Below the pieces are notes generated by a model. It ran no database searches. It was not told the origin of the DNA and saw only the letters and a program-made list of their open reading frames with translations. A program made the position numbers and the translations under genes. Below, piece by piece: positions 36,986 to 44,456 of a stretch of 64,000 nucleotides of DNA (positions within the stretch are counted from its first letter, which is position 1; every line of letters begins with the position of its first letter). Source of the DNA: Nonomuraea ceibae. Lineage in GTDB: Bacteria; Actinomycetota; Actinomycetes; Streptosporangiales; Streptosporangiaceae. Location: positions 62,001 to 126,000 of the forward strand of contig NZ_JAHKRO010000003.1 of the NCBI RefSeq assembly GCF_019396325.1, in the 5' to 3' direction.

Positions 36986-37024
36986 TTGACAACTTAGAAT
37001 TCCAAGCGTTCTATGTATTCATAG
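36986..37024 (+). promoter_or_regulatory. promoter of transfer operon with two palindromic operators
   Basis: A consensus -35 TTGACA lies at 36986-36991, with TTCTAT (37009-37014) 17 bp on as the -10. CTTAGAATTCCAAG (36993-37006) is an imperfect palindrome within the spacer, and CTATG-TATT-CATAG (37011-37024) is a perfect one over the -10/start. These are good operator candidates for the divergent GntR protein. Confidence 0.6.
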
Positions 37025-37056
37025 CGTTACGCCTCGACCACTCAAAGGAACCAACC

Positions 37057-37386
37057 ATGCGCACCATCCCCATCCCTGTGGACACCAGCAAGCTCGCTAT
37101 CACCTGCGTGAAGGCCCCGCGCCCGCGCGTCCTCAACCGCGACACCGGCGAGATCAAGACCGACAAGAACGGCAACACCGTCTACGAAGTCACCGTCTCC
37201 GTGGAAGACGAGTTCGGCCGGATCGAGCTCGTCAAGATCGGCATCACGGGGGAGCCGCCCATCAAGGCCGGCCACGCCGTCAACGCGGTCGGCCTGCTCG
37301 GCTACGTCTGGGAGATCGCCGGCAAGTGGGGCATCTCCTACCGTGCCACCGCGCTCCTCCCGCTACAGGAGGCCGCGGATGCCTGA
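37057..37386 (+). CDS. SCO3933-like AICE regulatory protein
   Basis: ATG at 37057 with AAAGGA at 37044-37049 gives 109 aa. The sequence (TIPIPVDTSKL onset, NRDTGEIKTDKNGNTVYEV core, EDEFGRIELVKIG) is the conserved small protein found just before the FtsK-type gene in many AICEs and annotated in the family of SCO3933. Its molecular role is not established; a regulatory role is assumed. It overlaps the downstream motor gene by 8 bp. Confidence 0.75.
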   Translation: MRTIPIPVDTSKLAITCVKAPRPRVLNRDTGEIKTDKNGNTVYEVTVSVEDEFGRIELVKIGITGEPPIKAGHAVNAVGLLGYVWEIAGKWGISYRATALLPLQEAADA

Positions 37387-38713
37387 CGAGTTCTACGCGG
37401 TGCTCGGAGTCTTGGCCGCACTCGCGGCCGGACTCTGGGCCTGGCGCCGCTGGCATCACCGCTCGTTCTGGCTGGCTCTCGGCTATCCACTGACCGCCAT
37501 TTCCATCCTGGCCACCTGGCGCAAGGTCGCCCTCGGCTGCGGGCTGACCAAGAAGCGGCAACGGTTCTGGTTCACCACCGTCCCCGGCCTGGTCGCCTCG
37601 ACCGGCGTCGTCCGGGTGAAGCGCAAGTTCCAGCGCATCGCCGTCGACACCAAGCCATTCATGTGGCTGCCCATGCCGACCCGCCACGGCTGGCGCGTCA
37701 CCCTGCACACCCTGGAAGGACAGATCCCGGCCGACTACGCCGACGTAGCCGAACGGCTCGCGCACTCTTGGGGCGTCCACGCCGTACGGGTCACCTCCGA
37801 CAAGCCAGGACGGGTACGGCTGGCCGCGACCATCCGCGACCCACTGGTCAAGGTCGACGAACTACCGCCCTCGACCGAACTGCTCAAGGTCACCGTCGGC
37901 AGGCTGGAGACCGGCGGCCCCTGGGTCGTCGACTTCAAAACCGTCCCGCACTGGCTCAACGCCGGGGCCACACAGTCCGGCAAATCCAACCTGGCCAACG
38001 CCCTCATCGTCGGCCTCGCGCCGCAACCGGTCGCCCTGGTCGGCTTCGACCTCAAGGGCGGCGTCGAGTTCACCCCGTACGCGCCCCGCCTGTCAGCCCT
38101 GGCCACCACCCGGGCCGAATGCGGCGGGCTGCTCGATGACCTGGTGGCGCTCATGACGGACCGCATGGGCGTATGCCGGATGGCCTCGGCGCGCAACATC
38201 TGGCAACTGCCGCCCGCCATGCGGCCGGTGCCGGTCGTGGTCCTGGTCGACGAGTTGGCCGAGCTCTATCTGATGGCCGACAAGTCGGAGAAGGACGAGA
38301 TCGCCAAGACCTCCACCGCGCTGCTGCGGGTCGCGCAGCTCGGGCGGGCGTTCGGCATCTACCTGTTCTGCTGCGGCCAGCGCATCGGCTCAGATCTCGG
38401 CCCCGGCGTCACCGCCCTGCGCGCCCAGTGCTCAGGCCGGGTCTGCCACCGGGTCAACGATCCCGAGACAGCGACCATGACGCTGGGCGACCTCGACCCC
38501 GCCGCGCTCGACTCCGCTCGCGCCATCGCCGCGGAGACACCCGGCGTCGCGATCGTGGCGAGCCAGGACGGCCAGTGGTATCGCGCCCGCTCCTTCTACG
38601 TCAGCGAAGCCGCGGCCGAACACGCCGCCCACACCTACGCCGACCGAGCCCCGTCCTGGGCCGATGTCATGGCCGCCCAACCCCACCAAGCACCCGACTC
38701 CCGAACCGCCTGA
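37379..38713 (+). CDS. FtsK/SpoIIIE-type conjugal DNA translocase (Tra)
   Basis: ATG at 37379 has AGGAGG at 37367-37372 and overlaps the previous stop, giving 444 aa. The N-terminus has one or two membrane helices (AVLGVLAALAAGLW). The motor domain has Walker A GATQSGKS (K202) and Walker B VVVLVDELAEL (D291-E292). AICE and Streptomyces plasmid Tra proteins of this type move double-stranded DNA between mycelia. The C-terminus ends soon after the motor, without an obvious gamma-type winged helix; such a domain instead seems present on the next gene product. Confidence 0.85.
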   Translation: MPDEFYAVLGVLAALAAGLWAWRRWHHRSFWLALGYPLTAISILATWRKVALGCGLTKKRQRFWFTTVPGLVASTGVVRVKRKFQRIAVDTKPFMWLPMPTRHGWRVTLHTLEGQIPADYADVAERLAHSWGVHAVRVTSDKPGRVRLAATIRDPLVKVDELPPSTELLKVTVGRLETGGPWVVDFKTVPHWLNAGATQSGKSNLANALIVGLAPQPVALVGFDLKGGVEFTPYAPRLSALATTRAECGGLLDDLVALMTDRMGVCRMASARNIWQLPPAMRPVPVVVLVDELAELYLMADKSEKDEIAKTSTALLRVAQLGRAFGIYLFCCGQRIGSDLGPGVTALRAQCSGRVCHRVNDPETATMTLGDLDPAALDSARAIAAETPGVAIVASQDGQWYRARSFYVSEAAAEHAAHTYADRAPSWADVMAAQPHQAPDSRTA

Positions 38714-38738
38714 CCGCCTGACCAAGAAGGGAGGAACC

Positions 38739-39431
38739 ATGATGCGCCGCTGCGCCGCCTGGCTGCTCGACACCGGCCCCGTCCTCGTCCTGGCGCTCAT
38801 CGCGGGCGCGGGCTCGTTCACCCACATCCGCGACACCGCCACCGAGCACGGCCAGCACGGATGGATGGCCTGGGCCGTAGCCGTGTGCATCGACCTCACC
38901 TGCGTCATGGCCGCCCGCGAACGCCAGCGCGACAAAAAGACCGGCCGAGTACGGCGCGGCCCGCTGTCCTGGCCCGTCCTCGTCCTGGCCGGCGGCATCG
39001 TCCTGTCCCTGGCCGCGAACCTGCAACAAGCCGACCCAACCGTGTGGGGCTGGATCACAGCCGCCACCCCGGCCGCCGCGTTCCTCGTCGCCGTCTCCAT
39101 GCTCGAACGCCGCGCCACCACACCCAGCCCCGAACCGTCCCCGGACGTCCCGCAGACGTCCTCGTCCTGGACGACGGCGTCCCCGTCCGTCCCCGTCCGT
39201 CCCCAAGCCGTCCCGTACGAGGACCGTCCCGCCCTCGTCCCCGCCCACGAGGACGACGAGCAGGACGACGGCCCGACACCCGACCCAGCACTCGTCGACT
39301 ACGCCCGCCGTGTCGCCGACGACCATCACACCGCCCACGGCCGGCCCATCACCCGCGACCAACTCCGCGCCCGCCTGGGCGTCTCCAACCAACTCGCCTC
39401 AGACCTGCTCCGCACCCTACGCACCCGATGA
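38739..39431 (+). CDS. DUF2637-type membrane protein with C-terminal helix-turn-helix
   Basis: ATG at 38739 (or 38742) follows GGGAGG, giving 230 aa. Four hydrophobic helices are visible within the first 130 residues, as in DUF2637/Spd proteins next to Tra in AICEs. A Pro/Ser/Asp-rich linker follows, then a C-terminal helical unit (GRPITRDQLRARLGVSNQLA) like a winged helix. The linker DNA carries regularly spaced CGTCCC repeats. A role in plasmid spread or in guiding the Tra motor to DNA is inferred. Confidence 0.7.
   Translation: MMRRCAAWLLDTGPVLVLALIAGAGSFTHIRDTATEHGQHGWMAWAVAVCIDLTCVMAARERQRDKKTGRVRRGPLSWPVLVLAGGIVLSLAANLQQADPTVWGWITAATPAAAFLVAVSMLERRATTPSPEPSPDVPQTSSSWTTASPSVPVRPQAVPYEDRPALVPAHEDDEQDDGPTPDPALVDYARRVADDHHTAHGRPITRDQLRARLGVSNQLASDLLRTLRTR
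39135..39242 (+). repeat. helically phased NCGTCCCS repeats, candidate transfer (clt/TRS-like) site
   Basis: Eight copies of NCGTCCC(C/G) begin at 39135, 39145, 39177, 39187, 39197, 39208, 39224 and 39235; the spacing is 10, 32, 10, 10, 11, 16 and 11 bp, mostly whole helical turns. Plasmid TraB translocases recognise clusters of 8-bp repeats at a clt locus near tra. The cluster lies inside the DUF2637 gene, in the linker-coding part. Confidence 0.4.
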
Positions 39432-39445
39432 ACAGGAGATCACCG

Positions 39446-39769
39446 ATGACCGACGACCGCACCGCTCTCATTCACGGCCTCATTCGCCTGGCGGTCTTCC
39501 TCCAGGCCAACCCCGACGTACCCGCCCCGCGCGGCACCACCGTCCACCACTTCCCCAGGGATGTAGACGACAACGAGATGCGCGCGCAGATTGACGCCAT
39601 AGCCGACGTGCTGGGCACTCCGATCGACTCGGATGGCGGCCACTACGGCACGTCGAAGCTCTTCGGCCCCGTCGAGTACCGCGCCGTGGCCATCCTCTCC
39701 GACGCCCGCACCCGCTACGCCGCCCACGACAGCTACTACGGCTGCATCACGCCCGACAGCCCCGCTTAG
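39446..39769 (+). CDS. hypothetical AICE protein, 107 aa
   Basis: ATG at 39446 has AGGAG at 39434-39438, 7 nt away. The protein is soluble, with a helical N-terminus (ALIHGLIRLAVFLQANPDVP), an acidic middle and a YGTSKLFGPVEYRAVAI beta part. Similar short proteins with this pattern occur downstream of tra/spd genes in AICEs. Function unknown. The longer frame to the left reads through the DUF2637 gene. Confidence 0.65.
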   Translation: MTDDRTALIHGLIRLAVFLQANPDVPAPRGTTVHHFPRDVDDNEMRAQIDAIADVLGTPIDSDGGHYGTSKLFGPVEYRAVAILSDARTRYAAHDSYYGCITPDSPA

Positions 39770-39781
39770 GAGGTATCCAGC

Positions 39782-39943
39782 ATGCGTATCCGCCTCGAAG
39801 GAAACCGCGCCGAAATCACCCTCGGCATGATTCACCTGCGCGAGGTCTTCGACGTCACCTCGATGTCGCGGGCCTACCCGGACCGCGCCCGGCCTCGCAA
39901 CTACCGCATGTACGTCACCATCACGCCGCGCAAGAGCCGGTGA
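39782..39943 (+). CDS. very small basic AICE protein, 53 aa
   Basis: ATG at 39782 has AGGAGG at 39768-39773, 8 nt away, one of the best ribosome sites in the operon. The product is basic and beta-rich (MRIRLEGNRAEITLG onset, YRMYVTITPRKSR end). Its TGA at 39941-39943 shares a base with the next ATG. Function unknown. Confidence 0.6.
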   Translation: MRIRLEGNRAEITLGMIHLREVFDVTSMSRAYPDRARPRNYRMYVTITPRKSR

Positions 39944-40101
39944 TGACCATGACCGAACAGCCCTGGGCCGACTGGGTCCAGATCCTCGACGCCATCCCGA
40001 TCGCCAGCTACCGGTGCTGCACCTGTAACGGCATCGGCCTCACCGACAACAACACCTGTGCCGACTGCCATGGCAGTGGCCTCGACAACCACGGCGCTTA
40101 A
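39943..40101 (+). CDS. small double-CxxCxGxG zinc-finger protein, 52 aa
   Basis: ATG at 39943 overlaps the previous stop by one base (TGATG). The last 30 residues contain CTCNGIG and CADCHGSG, two CxxCxGxG units as in the DnaJ zinc centre. The N-terminus is WADWVQ-type. It may bind the Rep or Tra protein or DNA; this is inferred only from its place just before rep. Confidence 0.6.
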   Translation: MTMTEQPWADWVQILDAIPIASYRCCTCNGIGLTDNNTCADCHGSGLDNHGA

Positions 40102-40115
40102 CCCGTGCTGTAGCG

Positions 40116-40162
40116 CCCCCCGCCTGGCCACACATCCGCCAAGACGTCCGCCAGGCCGGGGG
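40116..40162 (+). other. large stem-loop upstream of rep
   Basis: CCCCC plus GCCTGGC (to 40128) pairs with GCCAGGC (40150-40156) plus GGGGG (40158-40162), with one bulged C and a 21-nt loop. It lies 38 bp before the rep start. It may be an attenuator for the small genes or part of a replication origin. Confidence 0.45.
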
Positions 40163-40200
40163 CCATCCCACACCAGATGACTGGATAGGACGGTTCCATC

Positions 40201-41559
40201 TTGCCCTGCCTTGCCCACTCCCACGCTGTAGCCGGGATGATCGACCGGCTCAACCACCCCGACTACGACCGCTGGGCCGCACAGATCAAGCGCTCCGGCG
40301 GCTGCCGCCAGCCCATCCACCTACGCGGCAAGGTCGAACACTACGACCAGGCCACCGGCCACCTTCTGCACCGCTACACCACCCGCACCGAACCGGACGG
40401 CATCCTGCGCGTCCCCTGCAAGACTCGCCGTGCCACTCGCTGCCCTGCCTGCGCCGAGACGTACCGCGCCGACACGTACCAGCTCGTCCGTGCAGGGCTG
40501 GTCGGAGGCAAAGGCGTGCCGGAAACGGTCAGCGCGCACCCGTGCCTGTTCGTCACCCTGACCGCTCCTTCCTTCGGCGCGGTGCACGTCCGCCGGGAGA
40601 AGAACGGCAAAGTCCTGCCCTGCCACGCCCGCCGTAACGCCGAGACCTGCCCGCACGGACAGGTGATGTCCTGCACCGCTCGGCACTCCGCCGACGATCC
40701 CCGGCTCGGTGAGCCGCTCTGCTCCGACTGCTACGACTATGAGGGCTCGGTCCTGTTTAACGCCGTCAGCCCGGAGCTGTGGCGGCGCTTCACTGAAGCC
40801 CTCCGCCGGCGCTTCGCCAAACTCTCCGGCCTCACCCTCAAAGCCCTGCGCGAGCAGGCCGTCATCTCCTTCGCCAAGGTCGCTGAATACCAGCGGCGCG
40901 GCGTCGTTCACTTCCATGCCGTGATTCGCCTCGACGGACCGGACGGCCCTGCCTCGCCGCCCCCGGCCTGGGCAAGCGCCGACGTTCTGGCCGACGCCGT
41001 TCAGCACGCGGCGGCTGTCGTGACGACCGACGTGAAGCCGCTCGGCCGTACCTTCCGCTGGGGGAGTCAGCTTGACGTCCGCCGAATCACCATGGACGGC
41101 GACCTTACTGACCAGGCCGTAGCCGCCTACATCGCCAAGTACGCCACCAAGGCCGCCGAATGCGTCGGCACTCTCGACCGGCGCATCCAACCCCTCGACG
41201 ACCTCGATGCGCTCCCGATCCGGCCACACGCCCGCCGTCTGATCGCCGAATGCATGCGCCTCGACGACCTGGCCGACCTCCGACTCGCCCAGTGGGCCCA
41301 CATGCTCGGCTTTCGCGGTCACTTCTCCACCAAGTCACGCCGCTACTCCACCACCCTCGGCCAACTCCGCGCCGCACGCGAGGAACACATGCGTGCCGAA
41401 AACATCACCACCGGCCGCCTGCCCCTCTTCGACGAGGACACCGTCCTCGTGATCGCCCACTGGGAGTACGCCGGACAGGGATTGTCCGCCGGCGAACTGC
41501 TCCTCGCCGCAGCCATCACCGGTACCCAGCTTCCAACTGCTGAGAGTGGTGCCCGATGA
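40201..41559 (+). CDS. repSA: RepSA-like rolling-circle replication initiator
   Basis: The protein has 452 aa. It has several Cys pairs in the N-terminal third (CPAC, CSDC; zinc binding), the HUH metal motif VVHFHAV with H237 and H239, and Tyr residues Y310 and Y314 in AAYIAKYATK as nicking nucleophile candidates. This is the AICE Rep layout, allowing autonomous replication after excision. The TTG at 40201 follows AGGACGG; ATG at 40237 is the alternative start. The stop overlaps xis (ATGA). Confidence 0.82.
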   Translation: MPCLAHSHAVAGMIDRLNHPDYDRWAAQIKRSGGCRQPIHLRGKVEHYDQATGHLLHRYTTRTEPDGILRVPCKTRRATRCPACAETYRADTYQLVRAGLVGGKGVPETVSAHPCLFVTLTAPSFGAVHVRREKNGKVLPCHARRNAETCPHGQVMSCTARHSADDPRLGEPLCSDCYDYEGSVLFNAVSPELWRRFTEALRRRFAKLSGLTLKALREQAVISFAKVAEYQRRGVVHFHAVIRLDGPDGPASPPPAWASADVLADAVQHAAAVVTTDVKPLGRTFRWGSQLDVRRITMDGDLTDQAVAAYIAKYATKAAECVGTLDRRIQPLDDLDALPIRPHARRLIAECMRLDDLADLRLAQWAHMLGFRGHFSTKSRRYSTTLGQLRAAREEHMRAENITTGRLPLFDEDTVLVIAHWEYAGQGLSAGELLLAAAITGTQLPTAESGAR

Positions 41560-41747
41560 GCAGGCGTGACGAACTGCTGACCGTCCCGGAGGTCCTCGCC
41601 GAACTGGGTGGAGTCTCCCGCCGCACCTTCTACCGCTGGCGGGAACTCGGCCGCGCGCCGGTCTGCATCCAACTGCCCAACCTCGAACTCCGCATCTGGC
41701 GGAGCGACCTCATGTCCTGGCTCGACTCGCGACGGGAGGCAGCGTGA
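41556..41747 (+). CDS. xis: excisionase (MerR/BldC-type helix-turn-helix)
   Basis: The protein has 63 aa. The sequence LLTVPEVLAELGGVSRRTFYRWRELG followed by an IWRSDLMSWLD wing (quoted in parts) is the common winged HTH of AICE excisionases. It overlaps rep by 4 bp and int by 4 bp, the classic rep-xis-int order. It directs the integrase toward excision. Confidence 0.85.
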   Translation: MSRRDELLTVPEVLAELGGVSRRTFYRWRELGRAPVCIQLPNLELRIWRSDLMSWLDSRREAA

Positions 41748-43108
41748 ACACCACCTACGACGTGAAGTTCGCCCAGATCCAGCAGCGTTCCAACGGCGGC
41801 ACGCCAACCTATGTCGCTCGCTGGCGGGTGGCTGGCAAGGAGAAGTCGAAGAGTTTCCGCACCAAGGGACTCGCGAACGCCTTCATGTCCGACCTACGAC
41901 AGGCGGCCAAGACGGGGGAGGAGTTCGACGTCGCCACCGGATTGCCGGTGTCGATGCTGGCGCCGGAGTCCTTGGGGCCGTCGTTCCTGGAGTTCGCACA
42001 GGCGTACGTCCTTCGACGCTGGCACTCCTCGGCCGCTCGCACCCGGGAGACAGATGCCTACGCGCTCCTGTCCCTAATCCCTGCCCTCGTATCAGACGCA
42101 CCCCGCCGACCTGCCGCCGAAGATCTGCGGGAGGTCCTGCGGATCCATGCCCTCCTTCCTGAGAAGCGGCGGGACGAGCTGACGACGGCACAAGCCGCGG
42201 CCTTGGGTTGGCTGGAGCGGGCGTCCCTCCCGCTTTCAGACCTTTGCGAGGCTCGTATTCTTCGTATGGCCCTCGACGCGATCTCGGTGACCTTCGCGGG
42301 CGTACCGGCGGGAGCGAACACGGTCCGCCGGAAGCGGGCCGTCCTCCATCATCTCCTGGAGCACGCAGTCGAGCAGAAGGTGTTCGGCAGCAACCCGCTA
42401 GACGCGATCAAGTGGACGCCACCGAAGGCCGTGATGGTCGTCGACCCTCGAACGGTGGTGAACCCGGCCCAAGCCAGTCAGCTCCTCGACGCCATACCCA
42501 GGGTCGGCCGCAGGCGTGGTCCTCGCCTCAAGGCGCTGTTCGCCTGCATCTACTATGCCGCCCTCCGGCCAGAGGAAGCGGCGGACCTGCGGTTGAGGAA
42601 CTGCACCTTGCCCGAATCGGGCTGGGGCCTGATCGTCTTGGAGCGGGCGCGACCTCAAGCGACGAAGCGCTGGACCAACTCCGGCGAAACGCACGAGTCG
42701 CGCAGCTTGAAGCACCGCGCCGACAAGGAAACGCGCGAGATCCCGATCCCGCCCGTCCTGGTCGCCATGCTCCGCGAGCACGTCGCCGAGTTCGGAACCG
42801 CGAAGGACGGACGGATCTTCCAAACGCGTACGGGCGGGACCTATTCCAGCTCCGCGCACTCCTACGTGTGGCAAGAGGCTCGAAAGCTCGCCCTGAACCC
42901 GGCGCAGGTCGCCTCGTCGCTGGCGGCAAGGCCGTACGACCTCCGCCATGCGGCGGTCTCGCTCTGGTTGAACGCCGGCGTCCCGGCACCCGAGGTCGCC
43001 AAGCGAGCGGGTCACAGCGTTGACGTCCTGCTGCGGGTCTATGCCAAATGCATGGACGGCCAGCAGGAGCAGATCAACAGCAAAATCAACGACGCGTTGG
43101 ACCCATAG
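41744..43108 (+). CDS. int: tyrosine site-specific integrase
   Basis: The protein has 454 aa; GTG at 41744 overlaps xis. It has an N-terminal arm-binding beta domain (YVARWRVAGKEKSKSFRTK), a core-binding helical domain, and a catalytic domain with R275 (ALRPEEA), R401-H402 (YDLRH), H424 (AGHS) and nucleophile Y433 (RVYAKC). The active site is complete. AICE integrases usually target tRNA 3' ends. The nearest tRNA is Arg(CCU) 4.6 kb to the right, an unusually large distance for int-att. Confidence 0.88.
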   Translation: MNTTYDVKFAQIQQRSNGGTPTYVARWRVAGKEKSKSFRTKGLANAFMSDLRQAAKTGEEFDVATGLPVSMLAPESLGPSFLEFAQAYVLRRWHSSAARTRETDAYALLSLIPALVSDAPRRPAAEDLREVLRIHALLPEKRRDELTTAQAAALGWLERASLPLSDLCEARILRMALDAISVTFAGVPAGANTVRRKRAVLHHLLEHAVEQKVFGSNPLDAIKWTPPKAVMVVDPRTVVNPAQASQLLDAIPRVGRRRGPRLKALFACIYYAALRPEEAADLRLRNCTLPESGWGLIVLERARPQATKRWTNSGETHESRSLKHRADKETREIPIPPVLVAMLREHVAEFGTAKDGRIFQTRTGGTYSSSAHSYVWQEARKLALNPAQVASSLAARPYDLRHAAVSLWLNAGVPAPEVAKRAGHSVDVLLRVYAKCMDGQQEQINSKINDALDP

Positions 43109-43124
43109 CCGCACGTTTCGAGCT

Positions 43125-43156
43125 GCTTCGGCCCCGGTAAGCACCGGGGCCGAAGC
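43125..43156 (+). terminator. strong hairpin terminator after int
   Basis: GCTTCGGCCCCGGT (43125-43138) and ACCGGGGCCGAAGC (43143-43156) form a perfect 14-bp stem with loop AAGC, 16 bp after the int stop. Confidence 0.8.
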
Positions 43157-43244
43157 ATTCCAACTGCTTGCCGAACCGAGTCGCTCCCACAGAACCCTGC
43201 CACGCTCCGCCACACTCAACGCACGAATAGTGACCAGGAGAACT

Positions 43245-43901
43245 ATGCGCGAAGAGCACAACGACCCCACGCAAGCAGCGGGAGAACAGCCCCTACTGCG
43301 TCGTCCGCCCTACGGAATGACGATGCCAAGGAAGGCGAGGCCAACCGGTGCATCAGACGGCCTCAGGTGGCGGAGATACGCAACTCCAACGCCTCCGAGG
43401 GAATCCACCCTGACTACAGCAGACCGTCTCACCAGAGCCGCGCTTATTGTCGGCTTCCTAGCTTGCGCTGCCCTGGGTATCTGGTCGAGTACGTGGGGAC
43501 TCAACAGCAATGCCCTACGGCCCCGGGCCGCTGCGCAGCCAGCGCCGGTCCCCACCGCGATTGCGCGTGCCGACGGTGGCGTGGCAGCCCATACCAAAGT
43601 CACGTCCAGTGCCGCGCCTTCGACTGAGCCCGACCGCCGCCGCGAGACGTCGAAGACCAGGAAGCATGGCCGGGCGGCGATCAAAGGGGAGTCCCGCCAG
43701 CGAAGCGAGGAAATTCGAGTCGAATCACGGCGGAAACAACCTCGTATCGCCAGCAGGAAAGACAGCGGCTCAAGCAAAACGGCAAGACGCGGCGACGGAG
43801 CAGGGGGCCGTACGGTTGCTGCGAAGTGTGATCAGCTTTTCCCGCCAGCTCGCCCAGGGTTCCGTATGCGCAATCGCGTATGCCATGCGATCTATGGATA
43901 G
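43245..43901 (+). CDS. single-pass membrane-anchored protein, 218 aa
   Basis: ATG at 43245 with AGGAG at 43236-43240; the frame to the left overlaps int and is not used. A basic N-terminus of about 70 residues precedes one transmembrane helix (LIVGFLACAALGIWSSTWGL), then a highly charged Arg/Lys/Ser-rich stretch and a C-terminal CDQLFPP...RNRVCHAIYG with two Cys. This looks like a cytosol-in, outside-tail anchored protein of unknown role. Confidence 0.5.
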   Translation: MREEHNDPTQAAGEQPLLRRPPYGMTMPRKARPTGASDGLRWRRYATPTPPRESTLTTADRLTRAALIVGFLACAALGIWSSTWGLNSNALRPRAAAQPAPVPTAIARADGGVAAHTKVTSSAAPSTEPDRRRETSKTRKHGRAAIKGESRQRSEEIRVESRRKQPRIASRKDSGSSKTARRGDGAGGRTVAAKCDQLFPPARPGFRMRNRVCHAIYG

Positions 43902-43904
43902 CGG

Positions 43905-44456
43905 TCAGGTTTTCGGGTCGAGGAGTACCGGGCGGAGCTGTCTCACGAACTCGACCACGTCTGCTTGGTGATCGCGACCTGGTGCGCCTTGGTAGAGCCG
44001 GATAGAGAGTGTCTTGGTGCCGTCCGATGTCCAGGCGGACACGTAGGCCCCCGAGGGGCGCCCATCTGCATCCTTCAGGATGGCGCTGTACCCGGGGCCC
44101 AGCTCGCCTGGCAGCGAGACTCCCTTATCGGCAGCCTTCGCATTCTCCAGCTCCTGAACCGAAGGGACCGCAGGATCGTCCAGCTCGATCTCCAGCCGTA
44201 CACGTTCGCTCGACTCGGCAGACTTGGTCACCACACAGTGGGAGAAGTTCTCAACCGCACCCGTGCCGCTCGCGTAGAAGGTGCTCAAACCCGTCACCCG
44301 TGCGATCGCGTCCGCGGAAAGCATGCCGCACTCGCCGTGCGCTGCAGTGACAGTGCCCAAGGGACGTCTGTCCGGTGGTGGATCGAGAGGCGTTGAGCAG
44401 GCCGCGAGGACGAAGGCCGCGGTCAGAAGCAGTGGGGCGGATGCTCGGGCCCTCAT
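43905..44456 (-). CDS. lipoprotein (DUF3558-like), 183 aa
   Basis: ATG at 44456 has GGAGG 7 nt upstream; the extra 34 residues of the open frame overlap the previous gene. Lipobox LAAC follows a short hydrophobic signal. The mature part has two Cys (GECGML and SHC) and a pattern like the DUF3558 lipoproteins of actinomycetes. Its start overlaps the stop of the 680-aa gene (ATGA), so it is part of the ESX-like operon. Confidence 0.65.
   Translation of the reverse strand: MRARASAPLLLTAAFVLAACSTPLDPPPDRRPLGTVTAAHGECGMLSADAIARVTGLSTFYASGTGAVENFSHCVVTKSAESSERVRLEIELDDPAVPSVQELENAKAADKGVSLPGELGPGYSAILKDADGRPSGAYVSAWTSDGTKTLSIRLYQGAPGRDHQADVVEFVRQLRPVLLDPKT

Larger units (their letters stand above)
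33835..43156. mobile_element. actinomycete integrative and conjugative element (AICE) core module
   Basis: Gene content and order match the pSAM2 type: KorSA-like GntR repressor, accessory kinases, second GntR, SCO3933-like protein, FtsK-type transfer motor, DUF2637 membrane protein, small orphans, RepSA-like initiator, Xis and tyrosine integrase. The rightward genes from 37057 to 43108 overlap or nearly touch. The left and right limits given are the outermost module genes plus the int terminator, not proven ends; a larger element reaching the tRNA-Arg at 47.7 kb is possible. Confidence 0.8.

Noticed and set aside
39181..39204. Simple tandem repeat CCCCGTCCGT
   Set aside because: Not treated as a separate microsatellite because it is part of the wider phased CGTCCC cluster reported as a finding.
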